NCBI RefSeq assembly: GCF_900187125.1
Contig: NZ_LT906468.1
Location: forward strand, 1,178,001-1,242,000
Source of the DNA: Sphingobacterium mizutaii
Lineage (GTDB): Bacteria > Bacteroidota > Bacteroidia > Sphingobacteriales > Sphingobacteriaceae
Direction: 5' to 3'
DNA length: 64,000 bases
Below are positions 54,501 through 62,089 of the stretch, one piece after another. The translations under genes were made by a program, and so were the position numbers. The notes under the pieces were generated by a model. It was not told where the DNA came from and made no database searches. It saw only the letters and a list, made by a program, of their open reading frames with translations. Positions within the stretch are counted from its first letter, which is position 1. Each line of letters starts with the position of its first letter.

Positions 54501-54751
54501 GTGGAGTTGGAACTCATATAGATCATTCCGGGGGTACCATTGATCTGACTCTCGATAGGAGTCGTTACTGTTTTTTCTACTGTTTGTGCATCCGCACCTG
54601 TATAGGTCGCTGAAACCGATACCGTAGGGGGAGCAATATTTGGATATTGACTGATTGGTAAGGTGGTGATCGCGATAACCCCTATGATCGAAATCAATAT
54701 GGATACCACCATCGCCGTTACCGGCCTTTTAATAAATACTTCTGAGATCAT
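51581..54751 (-). CDS. RND multidrug efflux transporter, HAE1/AcrB type
   Basis: 1056 residues. The N-terminus MISEVFIKRPVTAMVVSILI and the repeated six-helix blocks are typical of hydrophobe/amphiphile exporters. The proton-relay Asp pair is in GIVVDDAIVVVEAV in helix 4. Two large periplasmic loops bind drug, including the PN1 start PNIAPPTVSVSATYTGADAQ. It exports drugs, bile salts or detergents across the envelope by proton antiport, with the adaptor and TolC-like protein encoded just upstream. It is the last gene of the four-gene operon. Confidence 0.95.
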   Translation of the reverse strand: MISEVFIKRPVTAMVVSILISIIGVIAITTLPISQYPNIAPPTVSVSATYTGADAQTVEKTVTTPIESQINGTPGMIYMSSNSTSDGGSRITVTFEVGTDIDIATLDVQNRVSIAEPVLPEAVRRLGVTTRKVNTDILMMVSLVSPDGSRDINFLSNYINLYLKDALLRVPGVGDVQAFGQPFAMRVWLDANKLANIGMSPADVNTAIQEQNSRMPGGSVGARPQENMQVFEYPIVMDSDLEEVDQFENIVVKTNADGSIVLLKDIARVELGQFNYGITNKVNGNTASGMMISQTPGGNAVETADGIYKTLEELKKSFPSGVDYVVGYETVSVVNASISSVIHTLIEALILVTLVVFFFLQSWRATLIPLLAIPVSIVGTFIFFTLFGFSINNLTMLAFVLAIGIVVDDAIVVVEAVQHYIDHYKMDAKEATMRAMKDITAPVIAIALILAAVFVPVGFIPGMVGKLYQQFAITIAVSVMLSAFIALSLTPALCSIMLKPSATTKDSKGLNKFFYKFNVWFDKVTYRYSKGVKKAIKSAPLVLIILVCIFVGTGWMFTAKKAGFIPNEDGGIFFMGVSLPEGASSARTEEVLTELTNDLRKEFPEINYVTSINGMNLLNRSAKPNGASLFVSLKPWDERQKTVSDITGAIMGKYRGYSKATVIAATPPPIPGLGTAGGFTMEIQDRQTVDIKDFEAMVGRFLAAANQRPEIGMAYTLFNSNSPNYKLQVDREMAKRMGVPVSNIYSTISSYLGSSYVNDFTKYGRNFRVVTQADTSYRMHIEDINKLYVKNVQGQPVPISNLVRYELTTNPSIVNHFNIFRSIQISGEAGPGYSSGDAIRALEEVAAQTLSDGYSYEFSGLSLQEKQSGSKTIQIFALCILFVFLLLASLYESWSVPFSILLSVPLGIFGAILALTLLPNLDNNIYAQIGLVTIIGLAAKNAILIVEFAKERVDIGMNLVEATLDAVKLRLRPIIMTSLAFILGIIPLMLSTGAGAVSRQTIGWTVFGGMTAATFLAIFIVPVLFVVITRLAYGKKKLAELEASFDEEKKKSLSAH

Positions 54752-54779
54752 TCGTTAAATATATTTTATGGAACAGCAC

Positions 54780-55934
54780 TTATTTTTTCGGTTGAGCTTG
54801 AGGTTGTTGCGGAGCCATTGTCGCTTTATCCACAACTTTTGCGCCTGGTTTCAAGGAGGTTACACCGTCTACTACGACTTTCTCTCCGGGATTGATGCCC
54901 TTTGCAATCACCACACGGTCACCTAATTTTTGACCTAAGGTTACTTGTTTCAAGTCTACAGTGTTACTATCAGTCACGGTATATACGGAGAAGGAACCTA
55001 ATTGCTCGAAAATTGCACGGTAAGGAATTACCACTGCCTCTTCTTTGGAAGTACTTACTACATTCAAGTTTAAGTTCATTCCTGCACGTAGGGTATTGTT
55101 AGGGTTGTCGAAAGTCGCTCTAACCTTTAAAGTACCTGTTTGAGGATCAACAGCACGGTCGATCGTAGAGATTCTGCCATGTGAACCATAGGTGCTCGCA
55201 TCTGGAAGCGTCAAATTGATCTGTGTGCTTGACTTACCTGATTGCAGGTTGCTGAATTCCATGATCTCTTTTTCATTGATCTGAAATTCCACCGCAATAG
55301 GATTGGTAGAACTGATGGTGTTCAATAAAGTGGTTCCAGCGGATACCAAAGCTCCGTTACGAACTTGAGAGATACCAACAGTTCCAGAGAATGGAGCCAC
55401 AATACTAGAACGTTGCAAGTTTACCCTTGCTGTAGTTAAAGCAGCCTCAGCAGCTTGAACCTGTGCTTTTTGATTATTGACATCTGTAAATGCATAATCC
55501 AAAGTCTGTTTTGCGATCGCATCCTTGTCTGCTAGGGTCTGATAGCGTTGCAAATCTTTTTCCACACGAGCAAGGTTTGCTCTTGCGATTTCAAGATTGG
55601 CTTTAGCTTGGTCCACTGCAGCAGCATAGCGTACGCGGTCGATATCATATAGCTTCTGTCCTTTACTTACATGTGCACCATCAGCTACACTGATGTTTGT
55701 GATGTAACCGGAGACTTCTGCTCTAATTTCAGTTTCTTGTAATGGAACAACATTCGCTGGATAGCTATGCTGTCCTGAAACGATTTCATGTTGTACAACA
55801 GCCATGGTAACAGGCATCGCCTGTGCTTGCATCTGCCCCGGACCTTGTTGTTTTGCGCCTTCTTTGTTGCCACAAGCTGTAAAGAACAGTCCAGAGCCTA
55901 AAAGTATTGTTGAAAATAAACGAGTTGTATTCAT
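54780..55934 (-). CDS. RND efflux periplasmic adaptor (membrane fusion protein)
   Basis: 384 residues with lipobox FTAC (Cys21). After it come a lipoyl half (ETEIRAEVSGYITNISVADGAHVSKGQKLYDID), an alpha-helical hairpin (about 100-175, rich in Ala, Gln and Glu), the second lipoyl half (SIVAPFSGTVGISQVRNGALVSAG) and beta-barrel domains. It bridges the inner membrane pump and the outer membrane channel. The C-terminus ends in a Pro/Gln-rich tail. It lies 28 bp upstream of the pump gene. Confidence 0.93.
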   Translation of the reverse strand: MNTTRLFSTILLGSGLFFTACGNKEGAKQQGPGQMQAQAMPVTMAVVQHEIVSGQHSYPANVVPLQETEIRAEVSGYITNISVADGAHVSKGQKLYDIDRVRYAAAVDQAKANLEIARANLARVEKDLQRYQTLADKDAIAKQTLDYAFTDVNNQKAQVQAAEAALTTARVNLQRSSIVAPFSGTVGISQVRNGALVSAGTTLLNTISSTNPIAVEFQINEKEIMEFSNLQSGKSSTQINLTLPDASTYGSHGRISTIDRAVDPQTGTLKVRATFDNPNNTLRAGMNLNLNVVSTSKEEAVVIPYRAIFEQLGSFSVYTVTDSNTVDLKQVTLGQKLGDRVVIAKGINPGEKVVVDGVTSLKPGAKVVDKATMAPQQPQAQPKK

Positions 55935-55976
55935 GTTTTCGTAGTTTCTATTGTGATATGTATGGTGGTTGTTGTA

Positions 55977-57308
55977 TTAATTAGCAAAATTTACGGTTCC
56001 CAATGCTTTTTGGATATCCAGCTTACTTGAAAGAACGGCATAGAGTGAATTCAAGTAATTCAATTGGCTTGTTTTCAAGTCTGTTTCCGCCGTCATCAAT
56101 TCGAGGTAAGTCTTTACTCCAGCATCGTATTGTAATTTGATCGTGTTATAAACCTCTTCTGAAAGTTCAACGTTTTCTTTTGCATTTCTCCATTCGTTGA
56201 TGTTTGCACGGTAGTTAGCCATAGCAGCAGAATATTGAGCACCGATTTGGTTCTCTAGGTTTTCAATATCCATATCGATCCTGGATTCCAACAATTCTGA
56301 TCTCTTGATTTCCTGAACGCGTTTTCCACCTTGGAAAATAGGAAAGGTAAGGCTCAGACCAAAGCTGGACTGTGGAAAGTTATCGCCATATAGGTCAGAA
56401 AAAGAATTGTTCCTATAATTTAGACCGTAGTTTGCAAAAGCACCTAGCCTAGGAAGGAATTGCCATTTTTGATACTGGGTATTCAATTTTTGGATATCCT
56501 TCATGGTCTGCAATTGTCTCAATTCAACTCGGTTGTTGTAATTCAGAACATCCGTAGTATCCATCAATACATTGGATTCCATGTTTTGATTTTCGAAAGA
56601 TAACGTCAAACCATTGGTTGGGTTCATACCCAATAAGGTTTTTAAGTAATCATATTTATATTTTCTAAACTCTAGAGCTGTTTTTAACTCGGCTTTAGCA
56701 TTGTTCAAAGAAATCTGTGCTCTCTTATAATCCGTTTTATCAACCAAACCAGTTTCATAACGCGCATTTGCTTCGGTATACTGACGGTTCAGGCGGGAGA
56801 TGTTTTCCTGGATGATATTGATTTGTTCTTCGCTGGTAAGGATATCGTAATAAGCTTTGCTGACATCCACCACGGTATTGATTTTGGTGTCTTCTACACT
56901 TAGATCATTTTGTTGCCTGATGTATTTGGCAGCCTTAGAAGCTTGGAACAAGCCAGGGTTAATGATTGCTTGATCGGCTTGAAAGGTTAATGCAGAGGTA
57001 TTGCGCTGTCCCATGGCAATGTTCTGGCCATTGATATTGGCTGTTGGCAATTGCATAAAATGGGTTAAGCTACCATTTGCATTGATTTGCGGGAACCAAC
57101 CGGAAAGGGCAGAAGCGATTTCACGTTCGCCGATTTCTTGGTCAATCTGAGCTTGTCTGATTTCGATTTTGTTTTCCAATGCATACTGGATCAATTCATC
57201 CAAGGTGGCATTACTGTTCAGGTTATTTGTCGTTTGGGCAAATACTGATCCTACAGAGATCGCAGTAAAGGAAAGATAAACTACTAAGTCCTTAATTCTA
57301 AAATTCAT
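55977..57308 (-). CDS. TolC-family outer membrane efflux protein
   Basis: 443 residues with a signal peptide (ends VFAQ). Two OEP repeats cover about 35-240 and 245-435, with long amphipathic helices (NISRLNRQYTEANARYETGL and AYSAAMANYRANINEWRNAK-like segments). It forms the trimeric outer membrane exit duct. It starts 5 bp downstream of the tetR stop and is followed by the adaptor gene after 42 bp. Confidence 0.92.
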   Translation of the reverse strand: MNFRIKDLVVYLSFTAISVGSVFAQTTNNLNSNATLDELIQYALENKIEIRQAQIDQEIGEREIASALSGWFPQINANGSLTHFMQLPTANINGQNIAMGQRNTSALTFQADQAIINPGLFQASKAAKYIRQQNDLSVEDTKINTVVDVSKAYYDILTSEEQINIIQENISRLNRQYTEANARYETGLVDKTDYKRAQISLNNAKAELKTALEFRKYKYDYLKTLLGMNPTNGLTLSFENQNMESNVLMDTTDVLNYNNRVELRQLQTMKDIQKLNTQYQKWQFLPRLGAFANYGLNYRNNSFSDLYGDNFPQSSFGLSLTFPIFQGGKRVQEIKRSELLESRIDMDIENLENQIGAQYSAAMANYRANINEWRNAKENVELSEEVYNTIKLQYDAGVKTYLELMTAETDLKTSQLNYLNSLYAVLSSKLDIQKALGTVNFAN

Positions 57309-57313
57309 ATATA

Positions 57314-57892
57314 TTATTTTTTAACCCCGTTCCAAATGATGTCTACCATGGTTTCAATTTCTTGATCAGTAGGTTTTGATTTTTCATATAAGCAGCCTCT
57401 AACCAGGGAGATAGCTACGCCCAGGTAGGCAGATATTAATAGTCGAACATTTAAATCTTTTAAATGTTTTAAGTGTACACCTTCATCTAAAAAATGGAGC
57501 AAAACATTTCTTTCGGACTTTTGTTGGAAGATGTTTGTTCGGATTCCTTCATAGAAGGGAGATCCGTAGAATTGTTCCAAAAACCCGAAATGGTCTAGGT
57601 TGTCCAGATAGTACCACACCAAGTTTCTCCAGATTTGCTTGAATTTTTTTTCGTAGCCCAAGGTAGGGTCTATGGCTGAAAAAACCTGATGGTTCAATTT
57701 TTCTTTACAATACCAGTATAATTCTACGATTAAATCCTCCTTAGACGGGAAATAATGATAGATCGAGCCTACTGCTACATCGGCATCTTTAGCGATTTTG
57801 CTCATTGGAGACCCATGGAATCCATAAGTGTTGATCAACTTCAGCGTGCTAAAGAAGATTTGCTCTTTTTTTTCTGTCAATTGAATGTTCAT
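57314..57892 (-). CDS. TetR-family regulator of the efflux operon
   Basis: 192 residues. The N-terminal HTH (about 8-55) reads IFFSTLKLINTYGFHGSPMSKIAKDADVAVGSIYHYFPSKEDLI, the standard TetR pattern. The C-terminal ligand domain (60-190) is aromatic-rich. It is the first gene of the operon and is followed after 5 bp by the TolC gene, so it probably represses its own transcript and the pump. TACATTTG, a match to the -7 element, ends 7 nt before its start codon, so the mRNA leader is very short. Confidence 0.92.
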   Translation of the reverse strand: MNIQLTEKKEQIFFSTLKLINTYGFHGSPMSKIAKDADVAVGSIYHYFPSKEDLIVELYWYCKEKLNHQVFSAIDPTLGYEKKFKQIWRNLVWYYLDNLDHFGFLEQFYGSPFYEGIRTNIFQQKSERNVLLHFLDEGVHLKHLKDLNVRLLISAYLGVAISLVRGCLYEKSKPTDQEIETMVDIIWNGVKK

Positions 57893-57999
57893 TCGGTTGC
57901 AAATGTAGGCTTTTTTTTAAGGCGATTGTGTCACGTATTCGTTATAAATGCGATTAAATCATTCCAATGTTAAGAAATTGTTAAATATTCAAATTCCTC

Positions 58000-58030
58000 T
58001 TGACGTGTGTATTTTTTACACTTACCTTTG
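58000..58030 (+). promoter_or_regulatory. Orphan Bacteroidota-type promoter
   Basis: TTG (58000-58002) and TACCTTTG (58023-58030) are 20 nt apart, an exact match to the -33/-7 pattern. No protein frame follows. A terminator lies about 35 nt downstream of the predicted start. Confidence 0.65.
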
Positions 58031-58033
58031 TGG

Positions 58034-58104
58034 TATCATAATTTAGGTTTATAATTGGTTATTAAAGGTTTTCATTCTCCCCGTTTGAAAACCTTTTTCT
58101 TTTT
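58034..58104 (+). ncRNA. Candidate small RNA (about 70 nt), promoter plus terminator
   Basis: The predicted transcript starts near 58034. It ends at an 11-bp hairpin (AAAGGTTTTCA at 58064-58074, TGAAAACCTTT at 58086-58096) with a T-rich tract and has no ATG-started frame. The hairpin is on the plus strand, whereas the genes on both sides (tetR and the cytochrome gene) are on the minus strand, so it is not their terminator. It may instead be a leader whose gene was displaced by the repeat island that begins just after it. Confidence 0.5.
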
Positions 58105-58148
58105 ATAAGGATTTGGGTAAAGTGTTGAGGATGAAGGGTTAAGGTGGG

Positions 58149-58206
58149 TTGAACCAGGGTTCCGCTCAGGGTACGGGATTGGAGGATGGACCAAAACCAT
58201 CTTGAC
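58149..58206 (+). repeat. TGAACCAGGGT repeat module
   Basis: Starts GTTGAACCAGGGTT and ends GGATGGACCAAAACCATCTT, with the insert CCGCTCAGGGTACGGGATT. A sixth member of the family seen at 12.4, 41.9 and 50.3 kb. Confidence 0.65.
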
Positions 58207-58234
58207 AATATGGCGCTGGAAAATCCCAAATACT

Positions 58235-58260
58235 GTAGGGGCGTATCGCATACGCCCGCC
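58235..58260 (-). repeat. REP-like 19-nt palindrome, copy 4
   Basis: GGGCGTATCGCATACGCCC with 8-bp arms, preceded by GTAG and followed by GCC, in the same orientation as copy 2. Confidence 0.75.
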
Positions 58261-58292
58261 GCATATTTTGAATAAATAAAAGGTTTGCATTG

Positions 58293-58384
58293 GCGAACAG
58301 TTCCTGTACCTTCGGTACCGGATGACAGGACATGAAGGTGAGGAACCGTACAGATTCTTCACTCGTCGTTCAGAATTGGAAGTA
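58293..58384 (+). repeat. Dispersed repeat with CCTGTACC hairpin, copy 2
   Basis: Same order of blocks as at 50155-50244: CAGTTCCTGTACC, a three-base loop, GGTACCGGATGACA, then GAACCGTACAGATTCTTCAC and CGTTCAGAATTGGAAGTA. Only the middle spacer differs strongly. Confidence 0.75.
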
Positions 58385-58510
58385 TCCTAGGATATTAAAA
58401 TGATTCACGCCCAACCTGCGTTAGTTAATAAACCATATCATCTCAGGTTTTATTGAAATCTGAAAGTTAAGCCAAATGTCACTTTCCCAAAATGCCATTC
58501 CTTCAGAAAG

Positions 58511-58536
58511 GTCTGTTGTCTTAGGTCTTATGTCTC
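58511..58536 (-). repeat. Heptamer repeat (AGACNTA-like) touching the cytochrome stop codon
   Basis: On the minus strand the sequence after the TAA is GAGACATAAGACCTAAGACA, a 7-nt period (AGACATA, AGACCTA, AGACAAC). It resembles the GATNTGA array just after rimK and holds the same kind of position. Confidence 0.6.
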
Positions 58537-58962
58537 TTATTTACAATTCTTCAAAAAACCTTCGATTTCTTCTTTTTTGAAATGGGTTTTGCTATCACCG
58601 AAATAGGTGGTGACATAGGTCAGGACATAGGCGATATCGACTGAAGAGAGTTCGGGTACTCCGGGCATCTGTTGATTGAATAGGGTGTTGTTGACTTTGA
58701 TTTCGCCGGACATTCCGTTTTTGACGATGCAGGCCAGTTTGCTCCTGTTCTCGTTCAGGAAGTTTGCGTCGGTAAGGGGCGGGTATAGCTTTCCTAACCC
58801 TTCTCCATTGGCGCCATGGCAGTTTTGGCAATGCTTGACATAAATTTTCTGGCCGTTGGTGGCATATTGCATCGTTTCCACGCTCAGGTCTGTGTTGCAC
58901 GAAAACAGAAAATAAAGCATGGAAACGAGCGCAATAGACCCTATAAAATATCGAGTTATCAT
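58537..58962 (-). CDS. Monoheme c-type cytochrome, lipoprotein-like
   Basis: 141 residues. A hydrophobic N-terminus ends in LFSC (possible lipobox, Cys22). The heme motif is CQNCH (about 44-48) followed by GANGEGLGKLYPPL, and the distal Met is in NQQMPGVPELSS. It would carry electrons at the periplasmic face of a membrane. Its ATG overlaps the SCO stop codon (TAATG), so the two are co-translated, pointing to a cytochrome oxidase-related job. Heptamer repeats follow its stop codon directly. Confidence 0.87.
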   Translation of the reverse strand: MITRYFIGSIALVSMLYFLFSCNTDLSVETMQYATNGQKIYVKHCQNCHGANGEGLGKLYPPLTDANFLNENRSKLACIVKNGMSGEIKVNNTLFNQQMPGVPELSSVDIAYVLTYVTTYFGDSKTHFKKEEIEGFLKNCK

Positions 58963-59606
58963 TATTTGTATTCTGCTAAAATGACATCTAGATCTTCCAA
59001 GAGTTGTTTTACCTGTTCATCGTTGGTGCCATCATAGGCGCCACGGATTCTTTTTTCAGGATCGATGATCACTAAATAACCTTGGTGGTCATAGCCTCCC
59101 GGTGCGTTGGGATCTTCTTTGGTGAAGACCATGTATTTTTCGGAAATGCCGTAAATATCAGCTTTGCTTCCGGTCACAAACTGCCATTGATCATTATCGA
59201 CCCCCAATTTGGTTGCATAGTCTTTCAAGACAGAAGGTTGATCATATTTGAAATCAATGCTGTGGGATAGAAAAGCGATCTTGGCATTGCCCTTGTATTT
59301 TTCGTATGCCTTGAGCAAATTACGTTGCATGGTCGGGCAGATACTAGGACAGTGGGTAAAGAAGAAATTGGCCACATAGATTTTGTCTTTGAAGAAATCT
59401 TGTGTCAAGTTCGTGCTATCCTGATTTAGGAAAGAGAAATTAGGGATGGTATGATAAATGGTGTCCACGACTGTTTTGCCATCGACTTCTTTTTCAACTG
59501 GACTACGTTCACCATAGATGGGCAGTTTTCTTTCCGTGGGTCCACAAGAGAACAATAGGATACTGGCCATACATGCGGCAAACGCTCCGCCTAAGTACTT
59601 TTTCAT
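58962..59606 (-). CDS. SCO1/SenC-family copper chaperone
   Basis: 214 residues with lipobox LFSC (Cys21). The thioredoxin-like domain has the copper motif HCPSICPTM (CxxxC) near residue 100 and the conserved His in GGYDHQGYLVIIDPEKRIRG. It delivers copper to the CuA site of cytochrome c oxidase or maintains its thiols. It lies 10 bp after a small lipoprotein gene and overlaps the cytochrome gene by one base. Confidence 0.92.
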   Translation of the reverse strand: MKKYLGGAFAACMASILLFSCGPTERKLPIYGERSPVEKEVDGKTVVDTIYHTIPNFSFLNQDSTNLTQDFFKDKIYVANFFFTHCPSICPTMQRNLLKAYEKYKGNAKIAFLSHSIDFKYDQPSVLKDYATKLGVDNDQWQFVTGSKADIYGISEKYMVFTKEDPNAPGGYDHQGYLVIIDPEKRIRGAYDGTNDEQVKQLLEDLDVILAEYK

Positions 59607-59616
59607 TTTATTTTTA

Positions 59617-60042
59617 TTAATTGAATGCTGCTAATGATGTTTTGATTTGTTCAGCTACGCGATCGAACTGTTTTTTCATGGCGCTGATTTTGTCAACCTC
59701 TTTCTGTTGGTAGGCTTCATCTTCGTTTGTTGCATCGTAATCCTTCATCCAGGTCATCATGTGATCGGTTGCATCTTCGATGCTATCCTTCAGGTTCGTC
59801 AGGTCAACACGTGTTTTTGCGGTATCTAAGTCAGCTTTCTCACCTTTGATCGCTGCCAAGTTGCTTATGATAGAATCGATCTTGATGGTCGATTTATCAA
59901 ACTGCGATATTTGCGGCATGATTTCGTCATGGATGGCAATAGCTTGTTCAGAAAGCTTTTGGTCTTTGTTTTCAACCTGTTTGTTCTGGCAAGAAACAAA
60001 AGCAATAGAAAATGCTGCACTTAATAAGATTAATTTTTTCAT
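59617..60042 (-). CDS. Small helical lipoprotein
   Basis: 141 residues with lipobox VSC (Cys19). The remainder is highly charged and helical (DLTNLKDSIEDATDHMMTWMKDYDATNED), probably a coiled coil or helical bundle, with no Cys or clear metal motif. It is 10 bp from the SCO gene and 11 bp from the upstream DUF4442 gene on the same strand, so it belongs to that operon. A role in copper or heme handling is a guess from context only. Confidence 0.7.
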   Translation of the reverse strand: MKKLILLSAAFSIAFVSCQNKQVENKDQKLSEQAIAIHDEIMPQISQFDKSTIKIDSIISNLAAIKGEKADLDTAKTRVDLTNLKDSIEDATDHMMTWMKDYDATNEDEAYQQKEVDKISAMKKQFDRVAEQIKTSLAAFN

Positions 60043-60053
60043 GATTAATTAAA

Positions 60054-60575
60054 TTATAGTTCAATACTCGAGTTCTCAATTTGAGTAGGAGCAGGATTTA
60101 AAGATTCGAAGTTAAAGTCAAGATCACGGATGTAGATTTCATTATGTGCTATGGCGCATAAGGTTCCGTGTTTATCGAAGACTTGGGTTTGAAAGGTTCT
60201 GACTACTTTTCCTTCTTTTTTTATGGTCTGCAAGGTTTCGTCCAAGATTTCCTGATCAAGGCGGATGCGGACCTCCAGATCAAACCTGCCGGGTTTGATG
60301 TAGTCGATATGGGCGGTCTTTAACCAAGCCACGGTGCGAGTAATCCCTTGATGTTTGAAATATTGATCCAGTAGGATGGGATAGAATGGATCGATTGCAG
60401 AAAAGATAGTGCCCCCAAATATCGTTCTATTGGAATTGATGTTGAGAATGCTTCTGTTGATCTTGACATCAGCCCCTAAGAAACTGTTCAGGATCCGGCG
60501 CACCCAGATGCGTTGGAAAAAGAATGGAGGGTACAAGCGAAGACCCCATTTTAAAGTACTTGGAGATACTTTCAT
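60054..60575 (-). CDS. DUF4442 hotdog-fold protein
   Basis: 173 residues. The pattern LRLYPPFFFQRIWV near the start, then SNRTIFGGTIFSAIDPFYPILLDQY and VAWLKTAHIDYIKPGRFDLEV, matches DUF4442, a thioesterase-like hotdog family. The Asn-Arg-Gly segment would bind a thioester, but activity is unproved. It is the first gene of the DUF4442-lipoprotein-SCO-cytochrome run and is divergent from the MFS transporter. Confidence 0.75.
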   Translation of the reverse strand: MKVSPSTLKWGLRLYPPFFFQRIWVRRILNSFLGADVKINRSILNINSNRTIFGGTIFSAIDPFYPILLDQYFKHQGITRTVAWLKTAHIDYIKPGRFDLEVRIRLDQEILDETLQTIKKEGKVVRTFQTQVFDKHGTLCAIAHNEIYIRDLDFNFESLNPAPTQIENSSIEL

Positions 60576-60667
60576 GCGGATAAAAATACAGTTAATTTCT
60601 AAGAAAAAACATCCTTCTATTGTAATAAAAGAAACTCTCCCTTATATTCAATAAATATTCCTGAATT

Positions 60668-61891
60668 ATGGACTCTCAAAAACCTAACAAGAATGTTTGG
60701 ATATTGATTTTTGTAGCCGCCCTCGGCTATTTTGTTGATATCTATGACCTCATCATTTTTTCTATTGTACGCATTCAATCCTTTAGTGATATCGGTGTTC
60801 CGGCAGATCAGATGCGCAGCAAAGGCGAATTTGTATTGAACATGCAAATGGGCGGTCTGCTTATCGGTGGGGTGATCTGGGGCGTGCTGGGTGATAAATA
60901 TGGCCGGTTGAAGGTCTTGTTTGGTTCGATTTTGCTCTATTCGATTGCGAATATTGCCAATGGTTTTGTGCATGATGTCACGTCCTATGGCATCATCAGG
61001 TTTATAGCAGGGATCGGTCTGGCGGGTGAATTGGGCGCTGGGATAACCTTAGTGTCCGAAAGCATGCACCGAAAAAAAAGAGGCTATGGAACCATGATCG
61101 TTGCTGGAGTAGGGGTACTGGGGGCCATCTTGGCCTATTTCATATCAGAATGGTTCAGCTGGAGAACGGCGTATTTTGTTGGCGGTGGAATGGGAATCCT
61201 ATTGTTGTTTATGCGTGTTGGGGTCTTTGAATCCGGTATGTTTTCTTCCTTGGAGAACAAGTCCGTCCAAAAGGGAAAAATTTCCATGCTATTTAACAAT
61301 GGCGATCGATTCAGAAGGTACCTGTACTGCTTGTGCATAGGATTGCCAATATGGTTTGTCGTTGGGGTTTTGGTGACCCAAGCACCTGAAATCGGGCAAG
61401 CTTTGCATGCGCAGACTACCTTGAGCGCGGGGAAGGGCGTAATGTTTACTTATATAGGGATTTCGCTGGGTGATTTTCTTGCAGGTTGGTTGGCTCAGGT
61501 CTTTAAATCGAGACGTAAGGTAGTTTTTATCTATCAAATCTTGATCCTTCTTTTTTCATGTATCTACCTGACAAGACAAGGTATTTCAGAGAATGAGTTT
61601 ATGTGGTTAGCCTTTTTGATGGGGCTAGGTGTGGGCTATTGGGCAACCTTTATTACCATTGCTGCAGAACAATTTGGAACCAATATACGGTCGACCGTAA
61701 CGACGACGGCACCAAACTTTGTTAGGGGGGCGCTGATTCCTTCGACTTTGATGTATGGGGTATTGGTAAATTGGGTAGGTATTATTGGAGCGGCCATGAT
61801 CATGATCGTGTTGCTATCCTTGATCGCTATTTTTGCTCTGACTCAATTAAAAGAGAGCTTTGACAAAGATCTAGATTATGTGGAAGAATAG
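60668..61891 (+). CDS. MFS transporter
   Basis: 407 residues with 12 predicted helices. The N-terminal half has the MFS loop 2-3 motif GVLGDKYGRLKVLFGS and the helix-4 region FIAGIGLAGELGAGITLVSES, which resembles sugar/acid symporters of the metabolite:H+ type. An internal loop after helix 6 has ENKSVQKGKISMLFNNGDRFRRY. It would import or export a small metabolite, not identifiable from sequence. Single gene, convergent with the small Cys/Lys-rich gene. Confidence 0.85.
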   Translation: MDSQKPNKNVWILIFVAALGYFVDIYDLIIFSIVRIQSFSDIGVPADQMRSKGEFVLNMQMGGLLIGGVIWGVLGDKYGRLKVLFGSILLYSIANIANGFVHDVTSYGIIRFIAGIGLAGELGAGITLVSESMHRKKRGYGTMIVAGVGVLGAILAYFISEWFSWRTAYFVGGGMGILLLFMRVGVFESGMFSSLENKSVQKGKISMLFNNGDRFRRYLYCLCIGLPIWFVVGVLVTQAPEIGQALHAQTTLSAGKGVMFTYIGISLGDFLAGWLAQVFKSRRKVVFIYQILILLFSCIYLTRQGISENEFMWLAFLMGLGVGYWATFITIAAEQFGTNIRSTVTTTAPNFVRGALIPSTLMYGVLVNWVGIIGAAMIMIVLLSLIAIFALTQLKESFDKDLDYVEE

Positions 61892-61911
61892 GAGTGGTAG
61901 CTAGAGGGAAA

Positions 61912-62076
61912 TTATTCCGTCCTACCAGGGCATTTTTTACATCTTTTGCCCTTTTTGTATTTCTTACAACATTTTTTGAATGCTTGTTCTCCGTTCGGAT
62001 TAAAGGGAGAATGACCCTTCTGGTCCTCAAAAGGGTTGTTTTCTAAAATATGCAGCTTGATCATGGACTCGTACAT
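61912..62076 (-). CDS. Small Cys/Lys-rich protein (54 residues)
   Basis: 54 residues from the upstream ATG; an internal ATG would give 50. The first half is MYESMIKLHILENNPFED, and the C-terminal half is strongly basic with four Cys: AFKKCCKKYKKGKRCKKCPG. The spacing CC-x(8)-C-x(2)-C suggests a metal or nucleic-acid-binding knuckle. It is 13 bp downstream of udk on the same strand and ends just after the convergent MFS gene. I recall similar short proteins in Bacteroidota but no known function. Confidence 0.72.
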   Translation of the reverse strand: MYESMIKLHILENNPFEDQKGHSPFNPNGEQAFKKCCKKYKKGKRCKKCPGRTE

Positions 62077-62089
62077 GATGCAAAGATAG

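Noticed and set aside
61827..62030. A 67-codon minus-strand frame after the MFS gene
   Set aside because: The 54-residue frame at 61912-62076 has a conserved-looking Cys/Lys pattern and sits in the udk operon; this one overlaps it in another frame and also the MFS 3' end.
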